In this document: in pieces, positions 11,382 to 24,271 of the stretch
How the letters are laid out: the number at the start of each line of letters is the position of its first letter
How positions within the stretch are numbered: the first letter of the stretch is position 1
NCBI RefSeq assembly: GCF_014201875.1
Contig: NZ_JACHFL010000001.1
Location: 1-64,000 of the forward strand
Source of the DNA: Deinococcus humi
GTDB taxonomy: Bacteria; Deinococcota; Deinococci; Deinococcales; Deinococcaceae
Direction: 5' to 3'
Length of the DNA stretch: 64,000 nucleotides
Position numbers and translations under genes: made by a program
The notes under the pieces: generated by a model
The model's input: the letters and a program-made list of their open reading frames with translations, nothing else
The model's database searches: none
What the model was told of the DNA's origin: nothing

Positions 11382-12208
11382 GTGACAGTGGCTCGGATGC
11401 TTCTAAAACGGCAATGCAGATTGCCGCATCCCTTGCTGGTGAAGTTTACAAGGATGGTGTGCAGCCATCAATACAAACGATTGGTGAAACTTTAAACGGC
11501 ATCTTCAAGGCCGTAGGACATTACCCACGCTACTGGGGGATGATGTCTGATATTTCCCTGGAGGCTAAGGAAGAGCAATTCCGCGAAAAATTGCAGTCCA
11601 AAGTTGATGCAATACCCCAAGAGAGAAGGATTCTTCCCAGGCCCAATATATTAGGCCCTAGCATTCAAGCGCTTGAGTACGGGATATTTGAGGACCACCT
11701 AAGTGAGATGTTCACCTCGCTTATCGCAGGTTCTATGGATTTTGAAATTGCAAATGATGTTCATCCTTCGTTTGTGGAGATTATAAAACAGATTAACTCT
11801 GATGAAGCAAAGATGCTGCATGGATTACACACTTTTACTAGCATGTTCCCAATATGTAATGTTAGAAAAGGTACAATTAGAGATGGTAGTTTTATACATA
11901 TCCTAGAAAAATTTACTCTGCTGTCTTGGAAAGTTGGCTGCTCTGCGCCGGAAAAGTATAGAGAGATGATAGAGAATTTGGAGAGGCTGAAGCTTATAGA
12001 GGTCTCGCTGGGAGGATTTGGTAGCAGGAGTATGGCAGATGAAAATGCCTACGATGAGACGATCAAAGAGCTAGAATCTCGTCTAGGTCTAAAGATAGAC
12101 TTTGACACTAGCTCCTTCTCCATAAAGGTGGACCAAGTTCTTATGGATAAAGGATATATAGAGATGACCGCCTACGGAAGCCAGTTCGCACGGATTTGTG
12201 TCCGTTAA
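11378..12208 (+). CDS. Abi-alpha (DUF4393) family protein
   Basis: 276 residues. The middle contains [19 protein letters not shown], the hallmark of the Abi-alpha/DUF4393 family, preceded by an N-terminal amphipathic region and a GHYPRYW motif also seen in the family. Family members are predicted abortive-infection proteins; their action is not established. G+C falls to about 40%, with stretches near 35%, against well above 60% on both sides, and rare codons such as ATA and AGA are common, so it is very likely acquired. It begins in an ATGA overlap with the hydrolase and ends 19 bases before fadA, so it would be expressed from the fatty-acid operon. The function in phage defence is inference from family name only. 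Confidence 0.75.
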   Translation: MSDSGSDASKTAMQIAASLAGEVYKDGVQPSIQTIGETLNGIFKAVGHYPRYWGMMSDISLEAKEEQFREKLQSKVDAIPQERRILPRPNILGPSIQALEYGIFEDHLSEMFTSLIAGSMDFEIANDVHPSFVEIIKQINSDEAKMLHGLHTFTSMFPICNVRKGTIRDGSFIHILEKFTLLSWKVGCSAPEKYREMIENLERLKLIEVSLGGFGSRSMADENAYDETIKELESRLGLKIDFDTSSFSIKVDQVLMDKGYIEMTAYGSQFARICVR

Positions 12209-12227
12209 GCCTCAAGGAGTAACCCAA

Positions 12228-13430
<1,203 letters not shown>

Positions 13431-13448
13431 GTTTTTCCCAGACCCCAG

Positions 13449-13474
13449 AGGCGGCTTTCGGGCCGCCTTTTACT
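13449..13474 (+). terminator. rho-independent terminator of the fad operon
   Basis: Seven-base-pair stem AGGCGGC/GCCGCCT (13449-13455 with 13462-13468), TTTCGG loop, followed by TTTTACTTTTT. Confidence 0.85.
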
Positions 13475-13537
13475 TTTTCGGGGCTGACAGGCACGGACCG
13501 CGCTACCCCAGAGGCGGGCGATCAAGCGGGTTTACGA

Positions 13538-14362
13538 TCACGTCATGGACTGAAGTGGGCCGTCCAGCCGCTGCTCACCCGCCCACATGCCTTGCCGCTT
13601 GAGGGCCGCCACCAACCGGGGTTCGCGACTTTCCATGCTGCCATCCACAGCGAAGTAGGACCGTAGCAGTCTGGCCCAGTCGCCGGGCTGGTCCTTGCGG
13701 GCCGCGATGGGATTCATGACCTCCACTGCGTCGCGGATTTCATCGTCTGTGCCGCTGTGGTAGGTATCGGTGTGGATGACCAGCGGGCGGGGAACGCGCG
13801 GGCGATACGGCGTGTCCTCGGCGGATGTCCCGATGGTCAGGGCAGCGAAGGGCAGCACGCCGGGCGGCAACCGCAGCAGATCAATGATGCCTTCCAGCCC
13901 GTTCATCACGCCGCCGATCCAGCAGCCCTGATAGCCCAGCATCTCGGCGGCGGTCAGCAGATTAGTGCCGGCCATCACGGCGTCCCCGATCCCAAAATGC
14001 ACGGCGATGGCGGGCCAGTGCCCCGGCGTGTGCCCGCTCACCTCCAGCACCCGTTCCACCCGCCGCACGTCCGCGCACACCACGAAGGCCTCAGAGGCAG
14101 TGGTCACGTGCGCGTTCGTCGTCAGTGCAGCCACCTCGGCGCGCACCTTCGGGCTCACCAGCCGCACCAGCGAGTACAGCTGCGCGGTGGCGTCGGTGGG
14201 CGCACGCTGGGCGGCGTGCAGAATGGCCTCCAGATGATCGGCAGGCAGGTGCAGTGGGGAGCCGTCGTGACCCGTAACGTACTTGCGGGTGGTGCGGTGG
14301 GCATCGTAAAAGGCCATAACCTCTTCGGCACTCTGGGTACGGGTGGGCAGCGGGGCAGACAT
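13538..14362 (-). CDS. nitroreductase-family protein
   Basis: 274 residues with the FMN-binding nitroreductase layout: an N-terminal AHRTTRKYV corresponding to the RRSxRxF region, HAAQRAPTDATAQLYS, and the C-terminal GCWIGGVMNGLEGIIDLLRLPPGVLPFAALTIG typical of NfsA-like enzymes. It would reduce nitro or quinone compounds with NAD(P)H in the cytoplasm. ATG 14362 is chosen over an upstream in-frame start because TATGCT (14369-14374 on the complement) sits 6 bases in front of it and there is no Shine-Dalgarno. Confidence 0.82.
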   Translation of the reverse strand: MSAPLPTRTQSAEEVMAFYDAHRTTRKYVTGHDGSPLHLPADHLEAILHAAQRAPTDATAQLYSLVRLVSPKVRAEVAALTTNAHVTTASEAFVVCADVRRVERVLEVSGHTPGHWPAIAVHFGIGDAVMAGTNLLTAAEMLGYQGCWIGGVMNGLEGIIDLLRLPPGVLPFAALTIGTSAEDTPYRPRVPRPLVIHTDTYHSGTDDEIRDAVEVMNPIAARKDQPGDWARLLRSYFAVDGSMESREPRLVAALKRQGMWAGEQRLDGPLQSMT

Positions 14363-14486
14363 GCGGGCAGCATAGCGGGCGGGGAACCGGGGAAAGCCAG
14401 AGTTGCAGCCTGGGCGCATCTGTCATGAAGCAGGTATGCCGGGCAACTTCTGAACCCGAACTAGGTCCTGGTGACTCTATGAAGAA

Positions 14487-14521
14487 GGCCAGCTTCCAGA
14501 CACTTGATCTGGAAGCTGGCC
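14487..14521 (-). terminator. rho-independent terminator
   Basis: Perfect 14-bp stem (14487-14500 with 14508-14521), seven-base loop, then TTCTTC on the minus strand. It lies 25 bases after the stop of the WecA-type gene. Confidence 0.8.
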
Positions 14522-14545
14522 CGTGTTGGCTCAGGCGCGGAGGCG

Positions 14546-15694
<1,149 letters not shown>

Positions 15695-15755
15695 AAGCTG
15701 ACCGGAGTCTAAGGGCTGCGCGGCGCCGAAAGGTCAGTCGAAGGGTACAGGCCAC

Positions 15756-16379
15756 TCATTTGGTGCCGTAAATCCGGTCTCCCGCGTCGCCCAGCCCCGG
15801 CACGATGTAGCCATGGTCATTCAGGTGCGAGTCGATGGCGGCAGTCACGATCTCCACATCCGGGTGATCGCGCTCGATCACGGCGATGCCCTCGGGGGCC
15901 GAGAGAATGCACATCAGCTTGATTGATTGCGCCCCAGCCTCCTTCAGGCTGTCGATAGCCGCGCTGGCACTGCCCCCCGTCGCCAGCATGGGATCGGTCA
16001 AAAAGACGCGGCGCTCGGCAATGTCGGCGGGCAGTTTGTTGTAGTACGCCACGGGCTTCAGGGTCTGCGGATCGCGGTACATCCCCAGATGACCCACCTT
16101 GGCCGCTGGAACGAGGCCCACGATGGAATCGGTCATGATCAGCCCGGCCCGCAGGATCGCCACCAGGGCCAATTTCTTGCCGCTCAACATCGGGAATTCG
16201 CCACTTTCCAGCGGCGTGGTGACGGTGTGCGGGGCGAGTTCCAGATCACGCATGGCCTCGTAGGCCAGCAGCATGCTGATCTCGGCGGCCAGCTCGCGGA
16301 ACTCCTTGACCCCGGTCTGGGTGTCGCGCATCAGCGAGAGCTTGTGTTGAATCAGCGGATGGGAGACGACGGTGACCAT
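15756..16379 (-). CDS. upp: uracil phosphoribosyltransferase
   Basis: 207 residues, the usual UPRT length. [10 protein letters not shown], the PRPP-binding [18 protein letters not shown] and the C-terminal uracil-binding [17 protein letters not shown] are all present. It makes UMP from uracil and PRPP (pyrimidine salvage). TATGCT (16386-16391 on the complement) is 6 bases before ATG, with no Shine-Dalgarno, suggesting a leaderless message. Confidence 0.96.
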   Translation of the reverse strand: MVTVVSHPLIQHKLSLMRDTQTGVKEFRELAAEISMLLAYEAMRDLELAPHTVTTPLESGEFPMLSGKKLALVAILRAGLIMTDSIVGLVPAAKVGHLGMYRDPQTLKPVAYYNKLPADIAERRVFLTDPMLATGGSASAAIDSLKEAGAQSIKLMCILSAPEGIAVIERDHPDVEIVTAAIDSHLNDHGYIVPGLGDAGDRIYGTK

Positions 16380-16466
16380 GGGGGGAGCATATCGCCTTGA
16401 GGGCAGGTAGCCGGGAGGAGACGCAGGTCGACATGGGATCAGAGCCGCCCTTTCGTAAGCTAGGCT

Positions 16467-16637
16467 ATGCCCAACCTCAGTCTGATGGAGTTGATCACGA
16501 TCCTGCTGGTGCTCACCGTGCTGCTGGGCGGGATCTATCTGATCGTCCGGGTCATCCGCCGGGCCTGGGGCGGCGGCAATACCACTCGGATACAGGAGCT
16601 GGAAGCTCGGGTGAGGGAGCTGGAACAGGAGCGCTGA
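16467..16637 (+). CDS. small single-pass membrane protein
   Basis: 56 residues. A hydrophobic helix covers about residues 7-28, followed by basic residues (RVIRRAW) and a short Glu/Arg-rich coiled coil ([15 protein letters not shown]) facing the cytoplasm. I do not recognise a named family. TAAGCT at 16456-16461 lies 5 bases before ATG, the leaderless pattern, and a hairpin begins at the stop, so it looks like a complete one-gene unit between upp (divergent) and leuB (convergent). Confidence 0.65.
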   Translation: MPNLSLMELITILLVLTVLLGGIYLIVRVIRRAWGGGNTTRIQELEARVRELEQER

Positions 16638-16675
16638 AAGCGGGGCGAAGGATCATTTCATCCCCCGCCCCGCTT
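16638..16675. terminator. bidirectional hairpin between the small membrane gene and leuB
   Basis: Ten-base-pair stem (16638-16647 with 16666-16675), separating two convergent genes. No strong T-run, so efficiency is uncertain. Confidence 0.6.
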
Positions 16676-16692
16676 CCTAGATCACCCTCTGC

Positions 16693-17737
<1,045 letters not shown>

Positions 17738-17745
<8 letters not shown>

Positions 17746-18319
17746 GCTGTTTCTCCTGTTGTGCAGAGTCCTGACCGGGGTGAGAGTGGCCCGCCTCGGT
17801 GCTGTGGGCCTGGAGGGTTTCGGCCTCTAGATCAGCCGCGTCCTGTTCTTTCATGTACTCCAGCCAGCCCCCAGCCTTCTGCACGTCCAGTGCAAACTGC
17901 GGCACCGGCACAAAGGTCAGGGCCTGCCCGGTGCGGGTGTTGGTCACGGTCCCGCCCTGCAAGTCCAACTCGGCGCTGTCGCCGTCCTCAAAAGCCTCCA
18001 CGATGCCGTCGCATTCCAGCGCCAGAAAGCCGTTGTTGATGGAGTTACGGTAATAGATGCGCGCAAAGTTGGGGGCAATCACCGCGCTGACTCCGGCGCC
18101 GCGCAGCGCCCAGACGGCGTGCTCGCGGCTGCTGCCACAGCCGAAGTCGGCCCCGGCCACGATGATATCGCCGGGCTTGACGCGGCGGACGAAGGTCTTG
18201 TCGTAATCCTCCATCGCAAATTTCGCCAGTTCGGCCTCCACGTCGGTGGTCAGGTGGCGGGCCGGAATAATTTCGTCGGTGTTGATGTGATCGCGGGCAA
18301 AGACGTGAACGGTGGGCAT
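17738..18319 (-). CDS. leuD: 3-isopropylmalate dehydratase small subunit
   Basis: 193 residues. [13 protein letters not shown] near the start, [14 protein letters not shown] around residue 65 and the NSINNGFL motif identify the aconitase swivel domain of the short LeuD type, usually about 165 residues. The last 30 residues are a polar extension rich in Glu, His and Gln that is not part of the fold and overlaps leuB. It works with LeuC, which is not in the window. The start is ATG 18319: AAGGAG lies 6-7 bases upstream and overlaps the GTG at 18325, which excludes that codon. Confidence 0.93.
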
Positions 18320-18609
18320 GGGCACTCCTTGGGGGCGGGGACGACAGCCGGTGTCCGGTCACAGTATCAGCGCTGCCGTATCCGTGCCACCGCAGGAGGG
18401 CAGGTTGTCGAGAGGACACGGCAGTGGGCAATCTGAGAACCGCCCTAGTGAATTTCATGGCCCGGTCACCCACACCGCTCCGGCCCGCGAGCCGTTAGAC
18501 CTGATCTAGACCCTCTCATCTGATCGCTTCGGGCCACGCCCACACTCTGGGCAGCCGCAGGAAGGTTGGCCTTCCTCTCCCCCATCCTCCTCTGCTGACA
18601 GGTGAACCC
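18320..18609. other. divergent intergenic region leuD / SLC13 transporter
   Basis: 290 bases without a gene. On the leuD side there is an AAGGAG Shine-Dalgarno and a GATACT that could be its -10. On the transporter side there is an ACAGGTG Shine-Dalgarno. I found no leucine-codon leader peptide or obvious attenuator hairpin. Confidence 0.5.
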
Positions 18610-20358
18610 ATGGACCCGGTAACCCTCATTCTGATCCTGTTCGTGGCCGCGCTGGTGCTGTTCGCCACCGAATGGCTGCCCGTGGATGTCACGGCGCTGG
18701 GCCTGCTCTCGGCGCTGCTGCTGACCGGGCTGGTCACGCCCAAGCAGGCCTTCGCGGGCTTTGGCAGCGACACGGTGCTGACCCTGGCCTCACTGTTCAT
18801 TCTGACGCGGGTCCTCCTGCGGGCGGGGGTGATCGAGTGGATCGGCGTGTCGCTGGCCCGCCGCGCCCGCAACGCCCCGGCCATGCTGCGCGGCCTGCTG
18901 GGCACGGTGGCGGGGATCAGCGCCTTTACCAGCAACACCGCCACCACCGCCGTCTTCCTGCCGGTGGTGGCAGGGCTGGCCAGGCGGGGCGGCATCGGCG
19001 CGGGCCGGGCGCTGATGCCACTGGCTTTTGCCAGCATCCTGGGGGGCAGCATTACCCTGATTGGCACCACCACCAATCTGGTGGTTTCGGGAGCGCTCCC
19101 TACCACTGGGCAGAGACCGCTGGGCTTTTTCGAGCTGGCCTGGGTTGGCGTGCCGGTGGCCGTGGTGGGGCTGCTGTACTTGTTTCTCGTGGCCCCCCGC
19201 CTGCTGCCGGAGCGCGAGGCCGCGCTGGAAGAATCCCTGCGCGCATATCTGGCCGACCTGACGGTGTCCTCCGGCAGTCCGCTGGCGGGCAAGACCCTGC
19301 GAGACAGCGGCCTGGGGCGCGATTACGGCCTAACGGTGGTGGCCGTGCGGCGGGACAATCAGACCTTCTACGCGCCGGGGCCGGAGTTTGTGGTGCAGCC
19401 CGACGACACGCTGGCGGTGGAGGGCCAGACCGAGCGCATCCTGGCCGGAAAGAGCACGCTGGGCGTGATCAGCAAGTCCGAGCAGAAGTTGCGCGCCGCG
19501 CCGGGCGAGGACGGTGACGTGCGCTTGATCGAGGCCGTCGTCCTACCGGGTTCCCCGCTGCTGGGCCGCACGCTCAAGGAGGGCCGTTTCCGCGAGCGCT
19601 ACGGCGTCTCGGTGCTGGCGCTGCACCGCCGAGCGCAGCATTTCGAGCGGCTGGCGGGCCTGCGGCTGGCGGTAGGCGACATGCTGCTGATCCAGGGCAA
19701 TGCCGCCCGCATCGATTCGCTGGGCGACTATCTGGCGGTAATGGGTGATCTGACCGAACGTCAGCGTGACCCGCGCCGCGCGCCGCTGGCGGTGGCGGTG
19801 TTCGTGGGGGCAGTGGGATTGGGCGCCTTCGGCGTCATGCCCCTGGCGGTCGCGGTGGTGGTGGCCGTTGCCCTGAGCCTGATCTTCCGCCTGATCTCGC
19901 CGGAGGAAGCCTACGGGGCGGTGGAGTGGCCCATTATCGTGCTGATCGCCTCCATGCTGGCCTTTGGCACGGCCTTCGAGGCGACCGGGGCAGCGCAGGT
20001 CCTGACTGGGGCACTGTCGGGCGTGCTGGAGCCACTGGGACCGTATGGCCTGCTGGCCGCGCTGTTCCTGGTGACTGTGGCCCTGACCCAGCCGATGAGC
20101 AACCAGGCGGCAGCGCTGGTGATGCTGCCCCTGGCCATCGGCACCGCCAAGACGCTGGGCTATGACCCGCGCCCCTTCGTTATCGGGATCACGATTGCGG
20201 CCAGCAACTCGTTCATCACACCGCTGGAGCCGTCATGCATGCTGGTCTACGGCCCTGGACGCTACACCTTCCTGGACTTCGTGCGCGTCGGCTCGGGGCT
20301 GACGCTGGTAACGTTCGCGACGGCCCTACTGGTCATTCCGCGCGTGTGGCCGTTCTAG
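18610..20358 (+). CDS. SLC13-family transporter with two TrkA-C domains
   Basis: 582 residues. An N-terminal set of membrane helices carries the ISAFTSNTATTAVFLPV and GGSITLIGTTTNLVVSG repeats; two soluble TrkA-C (RCK-C) domains follow at about residues 215-285 and 300-380; and the second membrane half has the matching TQPMSNQAAALVMLP and NSFITPLEPSCMLVYGPG repeats. This is the domain order of the SLC13-type carriers with RCK-C inserts, proposed for sulfate, dicarboxylate or other anions. The substrate cannot be told from sequence. A Shine-Dalgarno precedes ATG and a terminator follows. Confidence 0.88.
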   Translation: MDPVTLILILFVAALVLFATEWLPVDVTALGLLSALLLTGLVTPKQAFAGFGSDTVLTLASLFILTRVLLRAGVIEWIGVSLARRARNAPAMLRGLLGTVAGISAFTSNTATTAVFLPVVAGLARRGGIGAGRALMPLAFASILGGSITLIGTTTNLVVSGALPTTGQRPLGFFELAWVGVPVAVVGLLYLFLVAPRLLPEREAALEESLRAYLADLTVSSGSPLAGKTLRDSGLGRDYGLTVVAVRRDNQTFYAPGPEFVVQPDDTLAVEGQTERILAGKSTLGVISKSEQKLRAAPGEDGDVRLIEAVVLPGSPLLGRTLKEGRFRERYGVSVLALHRRAQHFERLAGLRLAVGDMLLIQGNAARIDSLGDYLAVMGDLTERQRDPRRAPLAVAVFVGAVGLGAFGVMPLAVAVVVAVALSLIFRLISPEEAYGAVEWPIIVLIASMLAFGTAFEATGAAQVLTGALSGVLEPLGPYGLLAALFLVTVALTQPMSNQAAALVMLPLAIGTAKTLGYDPRPFVIGITIAASNSFITPLEPSCMLVYGPGRYTFLDFVRVGSGLTLVTFATALLVIPRVWPF

Positions 20359-20396
20359 AGAGCCGGGGAAAGCGGCACGCTGACCAGAAAGATGCG

Positions 20397-20448
20397 AAAG
20401 AGCCCTCTGCGCCGGAAAGGGGACGCGGCGAGGGGGCTCTTTGCTTTT
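20397..20448 (+). terminator. rho-independent terminator
   Basis: Stem AAAGAGCCC/GGGCTCTTT (20397-20405 with 20434-20442), extended inside by a second weaker helix, then GCTTTT. Confidence 0.8.
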
Positions 20449-20453
20449 ACGCC

Positions 20454-20615
20454 TCAGATGAACAGCGGTGCGTCGGGGTCATCCAGCAGGGGCCGGTCCT
20501 TGCGCGCCATCAGGGCGGCGGCGGTGCCGATGCCGATGACCGCGCCGATGCCGATCACGATCAGCGTCCAGGTGATCAGCACTTGCGAATGTTCGTGGGT
20601 GCGGTCTGAAACCAT
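20454..20615 (-). CDS. small single-pass membrane protein
   Basis: 53 residues: a hydrophilic N terminus with MVSDRTHEHSQ, a hydrophobic glycine-rich helix (about residues 12-34), then LMARKDRPLLDDPDAPLFI. The charge pattern suggests the C terminus is cytoplasmic. I do not recognise the family. The start is supported by TATGCT (20622-20627 on the complement) 6 bases upstream, and a terminator directly beyond the stop also serves the convergent transporter. Confidence 0.6.
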   Translation of the reverse strand: MVSDRTHEHSQVLITWTLIVIGIGAVIGIGTAAALMARKDRPLLDDPDAPLFI

Positions 20616-20697
20616 GTGTGAAGCATAACAGTCTGCGCATGGGGCGGGATTTGAACCGGGTTGAGGAACTGGGGGTGGGAAGGGCGGGGCCGCGGCT

Positions 20698-21987
20698 TCA
20701 ATCCGCTGGCATCGCTTTCGGGCCTTCCAGCACGCGTGGCAGGGACCGCCACAGCGCCAGCAGCGCGATCAGCCCCAGCGCCGCCAGCACGATCAGGCCC
20801 CAGCGCGAGCCGAGCGGCCCATCTTTGTCAATCAGGGCGCTGGACAGTAGAGCCCCAGGCGGCCCCATGCCCACCAGCACGAAGGAATACAGACTCATCA
20901 CACGCCCTCGCAGGTGATCGGGAATAGTCAGCTGCACGGTGCTATTGGCGCTGACCAGCAGCGTGAGCATCCCGAAACCGCAGGCCGCCAGCACCGGCGC
21001 GGCCAGCACCGAACTGGGGATCAGCGCCAGCGTAATGGTAGAGACGATCAGGATGACCGAACCGTACCGCAGGTTCCGCACCGGATTGGGCTTGCTGGCC
21101 TGCCACAGCGCGCCGCCCATCGCCCCCACGCCGAAGAACGCCGAGAGCAGCCCGAAAGCGGCCTCGCGCTCACCGTACACGACGCGGGCGAAGTAGGGGA
21201 TGATCACGTTGAAATTGATGACGGTCAGGCTCAGCAGCCCCACCAGCAGCATCACGTTGCGGACGGCGGGGGTGGCCCGCACGTAGCGCAGGCCCTCGCG
21301 GATGTCGTCGGAGACCTTGCCGCGTTCCACGCCTGGCCGCGCCGGGAAAGGCAGGATCGAGAGGACGTAGAGCACGGCCCCGAACGACGCCACGTTCAGA
21401 TAGAAGGGAAAGGCCAGCCGGGCAATGTCGGTGGCGTCGCCCCCGGCCAGTAGTTGAATCCCCAGCACGGCCACCACTCCAAACAACGCCTGCCCAAGCG
21501 TTCGGCTGACATTGAAGGACAGACTGTTGAGGGCCACTGCGTTCGACACGGCCTCGCGCGGCACGAAGTCCACCACCATGCTCTGGCGGGCGGGCATGTC
21601 GAAGGCGTTCGCGCAGCCCGACACGAAGGCCAGGATCATCACCAGCGGTAGCGAAACGACGCCCAGGTGGGTGGTCACGGCCAGCGTCAGGGCGGTGCTC
21701 AGCAGCACCAGCTGGGTGGTCAGCAACACCCGCCGGCGGGGCACCCGGTCCACGATGGCCCCAGCGAATAGAGACAGTAGCAGGCTGGGCATGAACTGGG
21801 CCACCGTCACGTAGCCCAGCGCTGCGCTGCTGCCCCCGGACAGTTCCAGCACCAGATATTGCTGTGCGGTGGTCTGCATCCACGAGCCCACCAGCGACAG
21901 CAGCTGCGACAGCCAGTAGCGGCGGTAATTGGGATGCCCAAGTGCCCTGAAGGTATTGATCCGCCACTCGCCGACGCGCGCAAACAC
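20698..21987 (-). CDS. MFS efflux transporter (EntS / MFS_3 type)
   Basis: 429 residues, about 12 membrane helices. The N terminus FRALGHPNYRRYWLSQLLSLVGSWMQ and the loop AGAIVDRVPRRRVLL are typical of the enterobactin exporter-like MFS_3 group, as is the helix 5 segment ANAFDMPARQSMVVDFVPRE. It should export a small molecule using the proton gradient; the substrate is unknown. The start is GTG 21987: TATGGT (21994-21999 on the complement) is 6 bases before it, and the ATG slightly upstream is out of frame. Confidence 0.85.
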   Translation of the reverse strand: MFARVGEWRINTFRALGHPNYRRYWLSQLLSLVGSWMQTTAQQYLVLELSGGSSAALGYVTVAQFMPSLLLSLFAGAIVDRVPRRRVLLTTQLVLLSTALTLAVTTHLGVVSLPLVMILAFVSGCANAFDMPARQSMVVDFVPREAVSNAVALNSLSFNVSRTLGQALFGVVAVLGIQLLAGGDATDIARLAFPFYLNVASFGAVLYVLSILPFPARPGVERGKVSDDIREGLRYVRATPAVRNVMLLVGLLSLTVINFNVIIPYFARVVYGEREAAFGLLSAFFGVGAMGGALWQASKPNPVRNLRYGSVILIVSTITLALIPSSVLAAPVLAACGFGMLTLLVSANSTVQLTIPDHLRGRVMSLYSFVLVGMGPPGALLSSALIDKDGPLGSRWGLIVLAALGLIALLALWRSLPRVLEGPKAMPAD

Positions 21988-22226
21988 CCGCCCACCATAC
22001 GCCCGCCCGGAGCGTGGATAGCGGCCCAGCAGACCGACTAAAGGGGACGTGAGGATGACCGGGCGCGGGCATTACCCTCCCTCCCCCCGACGCTGAGTGG
22101 TCACTGCGACACAATTCTCACACCCCTCTCCTTTTCCAATTCTTGATGTTGTGTTACCGTATGCACAATCATTTCCCAATACGGTTCTCTGAATTTCTGT
22201 TTTCGCCCCCTGCGAGCTTAAATCCG

Positions 22227-23231
22227 ATGCTTCGAACGACAATTGTTCCCTCGATTCCAGCCCTGCTTCTGAGCGCCCTGCTGTCCCTGGGGGGTCACGC
22301 GGCGGCCCAGACAGAGGGATTTCAGGGCATGACCGTGACCGTGCAGGCCAAGGACACCGCCTACAGCCTCGCCAAACGCGCGGGCCTGAGCGTGGAGGCC
22401 CTGCTGGCGCTCAACGGCCTGCACAGTCCGGACCTCAAAATCGGCCAGGTGCTCCGGGTCTCCAGCGTGGCGCGGCACGTCGTCGGGCCGAAGGAAACGC
22501 TGTACGCGCTGTCCCGCCGCTATGGCGTCAGCGTGGACGCGCTGCTGGCCGAGAATGCGCTGCCGGAGGGCGCGATTCTCAGCGTGGGGCAAGTGTTGCG
22601 GCTGCCCGCGAACGCCACCCTGCCCGCTGCGCAGCCCGTCCCCGTCGCCCTGGCCCCCACGCCAGGGCCGCTTGCTGTGACGCCCGTCCTGCCCACGCTG
22701 ACACCTCCGGCGCTCCTGAGTTCTCCACAGCCGCCCGAGGCGGTCCCCGACGGGCCGCAGACCGCGGGCGAGTGGCCCGCCGCCCATAACCCCAGCGCGG
22801 CACAACCGGACCCCACCGCTACCGCGAGCATCCTGCCGGGTGACTGGCGCGGCATGGCCATGGCGCTGCTGGGAACGCCGTACCACTACGGCGGGACCAC
22901 CCTTGCCGGTCTGGATTGCAGCGGCTTCGTCCTGCAGGTCTTCACGCCGCTGGGCGTTCGGCTGCCCCGCGTCAGCGCGGATCAGGCGCAGGTGGGCCAG
23001 CCAGTAGCGGCAGAAGACCTGCAACCCGGCGATCTCGTCTTCTTCGACACCGAAGGCGGAGGGCGCATCTCGCACGTGGGCATCTACCTGGGCGGTGACA
23101 CCTTTGTCAGCGCCAACAGTTACCAGGGCAAGGTCGCGCTGGATACCCTGATGGCTGACCGCTACTGGGGGCCGCGTTACCGGGGAGCCCGGCGCGTGCT
23201 GAGCACTCCATACGCAATTCAGAGACCCTGA
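22227..23231 (+). CDS. LysM / NlpC-P60 cell-wall peptidase
   Basis: 334 residues from the chosen start. A signal peptide (about residues 1-28, ending HAAAQ) is followed by two LysM domains (VTVQAKDTAYSLAKRAGLS and VVGPKETLYALSRRYGVS), a Pro/Ala-rich linker of about 70 residues, and an NlpC/P60 domain with Cys231 in LDCSGFVLQ and His283 in SHVGIYLG. It should cleave peptide stems of the peptidoglycan outside the membrane. Upstream in-frame ATGs (22143, 22161) would put residues before the signal peptide and are less likely. The AT-rich stretch 22110-22220 probably holds the promoter. Confidence 0.88.
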   Translation: MLRTTIVPSIPALLLSALLSLGGHAAAQTEGFQGMTVTVQAKDTAYSLAKRAGLSVEALLALNGLHSPDLKIGQVLRVSSVARHVVGPKETLYALSRRYGVSVDALLAENALPEGAILSVGQVLRLPANATLPAAQPVPVALAPTPGPLAVTPVLPTLTPPALLSSPQPPEAVPDGPQTAGEWPAAHNPSAAQPDPTATASILPGDWRGMAMALLGTPYHYGGTTLAGLDCSGFVLQVFTPLGVRLPRVSADQAQVGQPVAAEDLQPGDLVFFDTEGGGRISHVGIYLGGDTFVSANSYQGKVALDTLMADRYWGPRYRGARRVLSTPYAIQRP

Positions 23232-23253
23232 GCTCCTGCCCGACCTGCGCCCA

Positions 23254-23281
23254 CGCATAACTCCGGGCTTTGCTTTATGCG
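23254..23281. terminator. hairpin between convergent genes
   Basis: Stem CGCATAA/TTATGCG (23254-23260 with 23275-23281), between the NlpC/P60 stop and the aguB stop; only a weak T-run. Confidence 0.4.
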
Positions 23282-23321
23282 GGACGCTCAGGGGTGGACG
23301 GCCATTTCCGTTTTCCCTGCC

Positions 23322-24227
<906 letters not shown>

Positions 24228-24271
24228 GTGCCGAGGCTAACGGATTGAAGTGACAGGGAGCGGAATCCAGC

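Noticed and set aside
11378..12208. Toxin-antitoxin pair at the AT-rich gene
   Set aside because: Only one gene is present; there is no small partner next to it.
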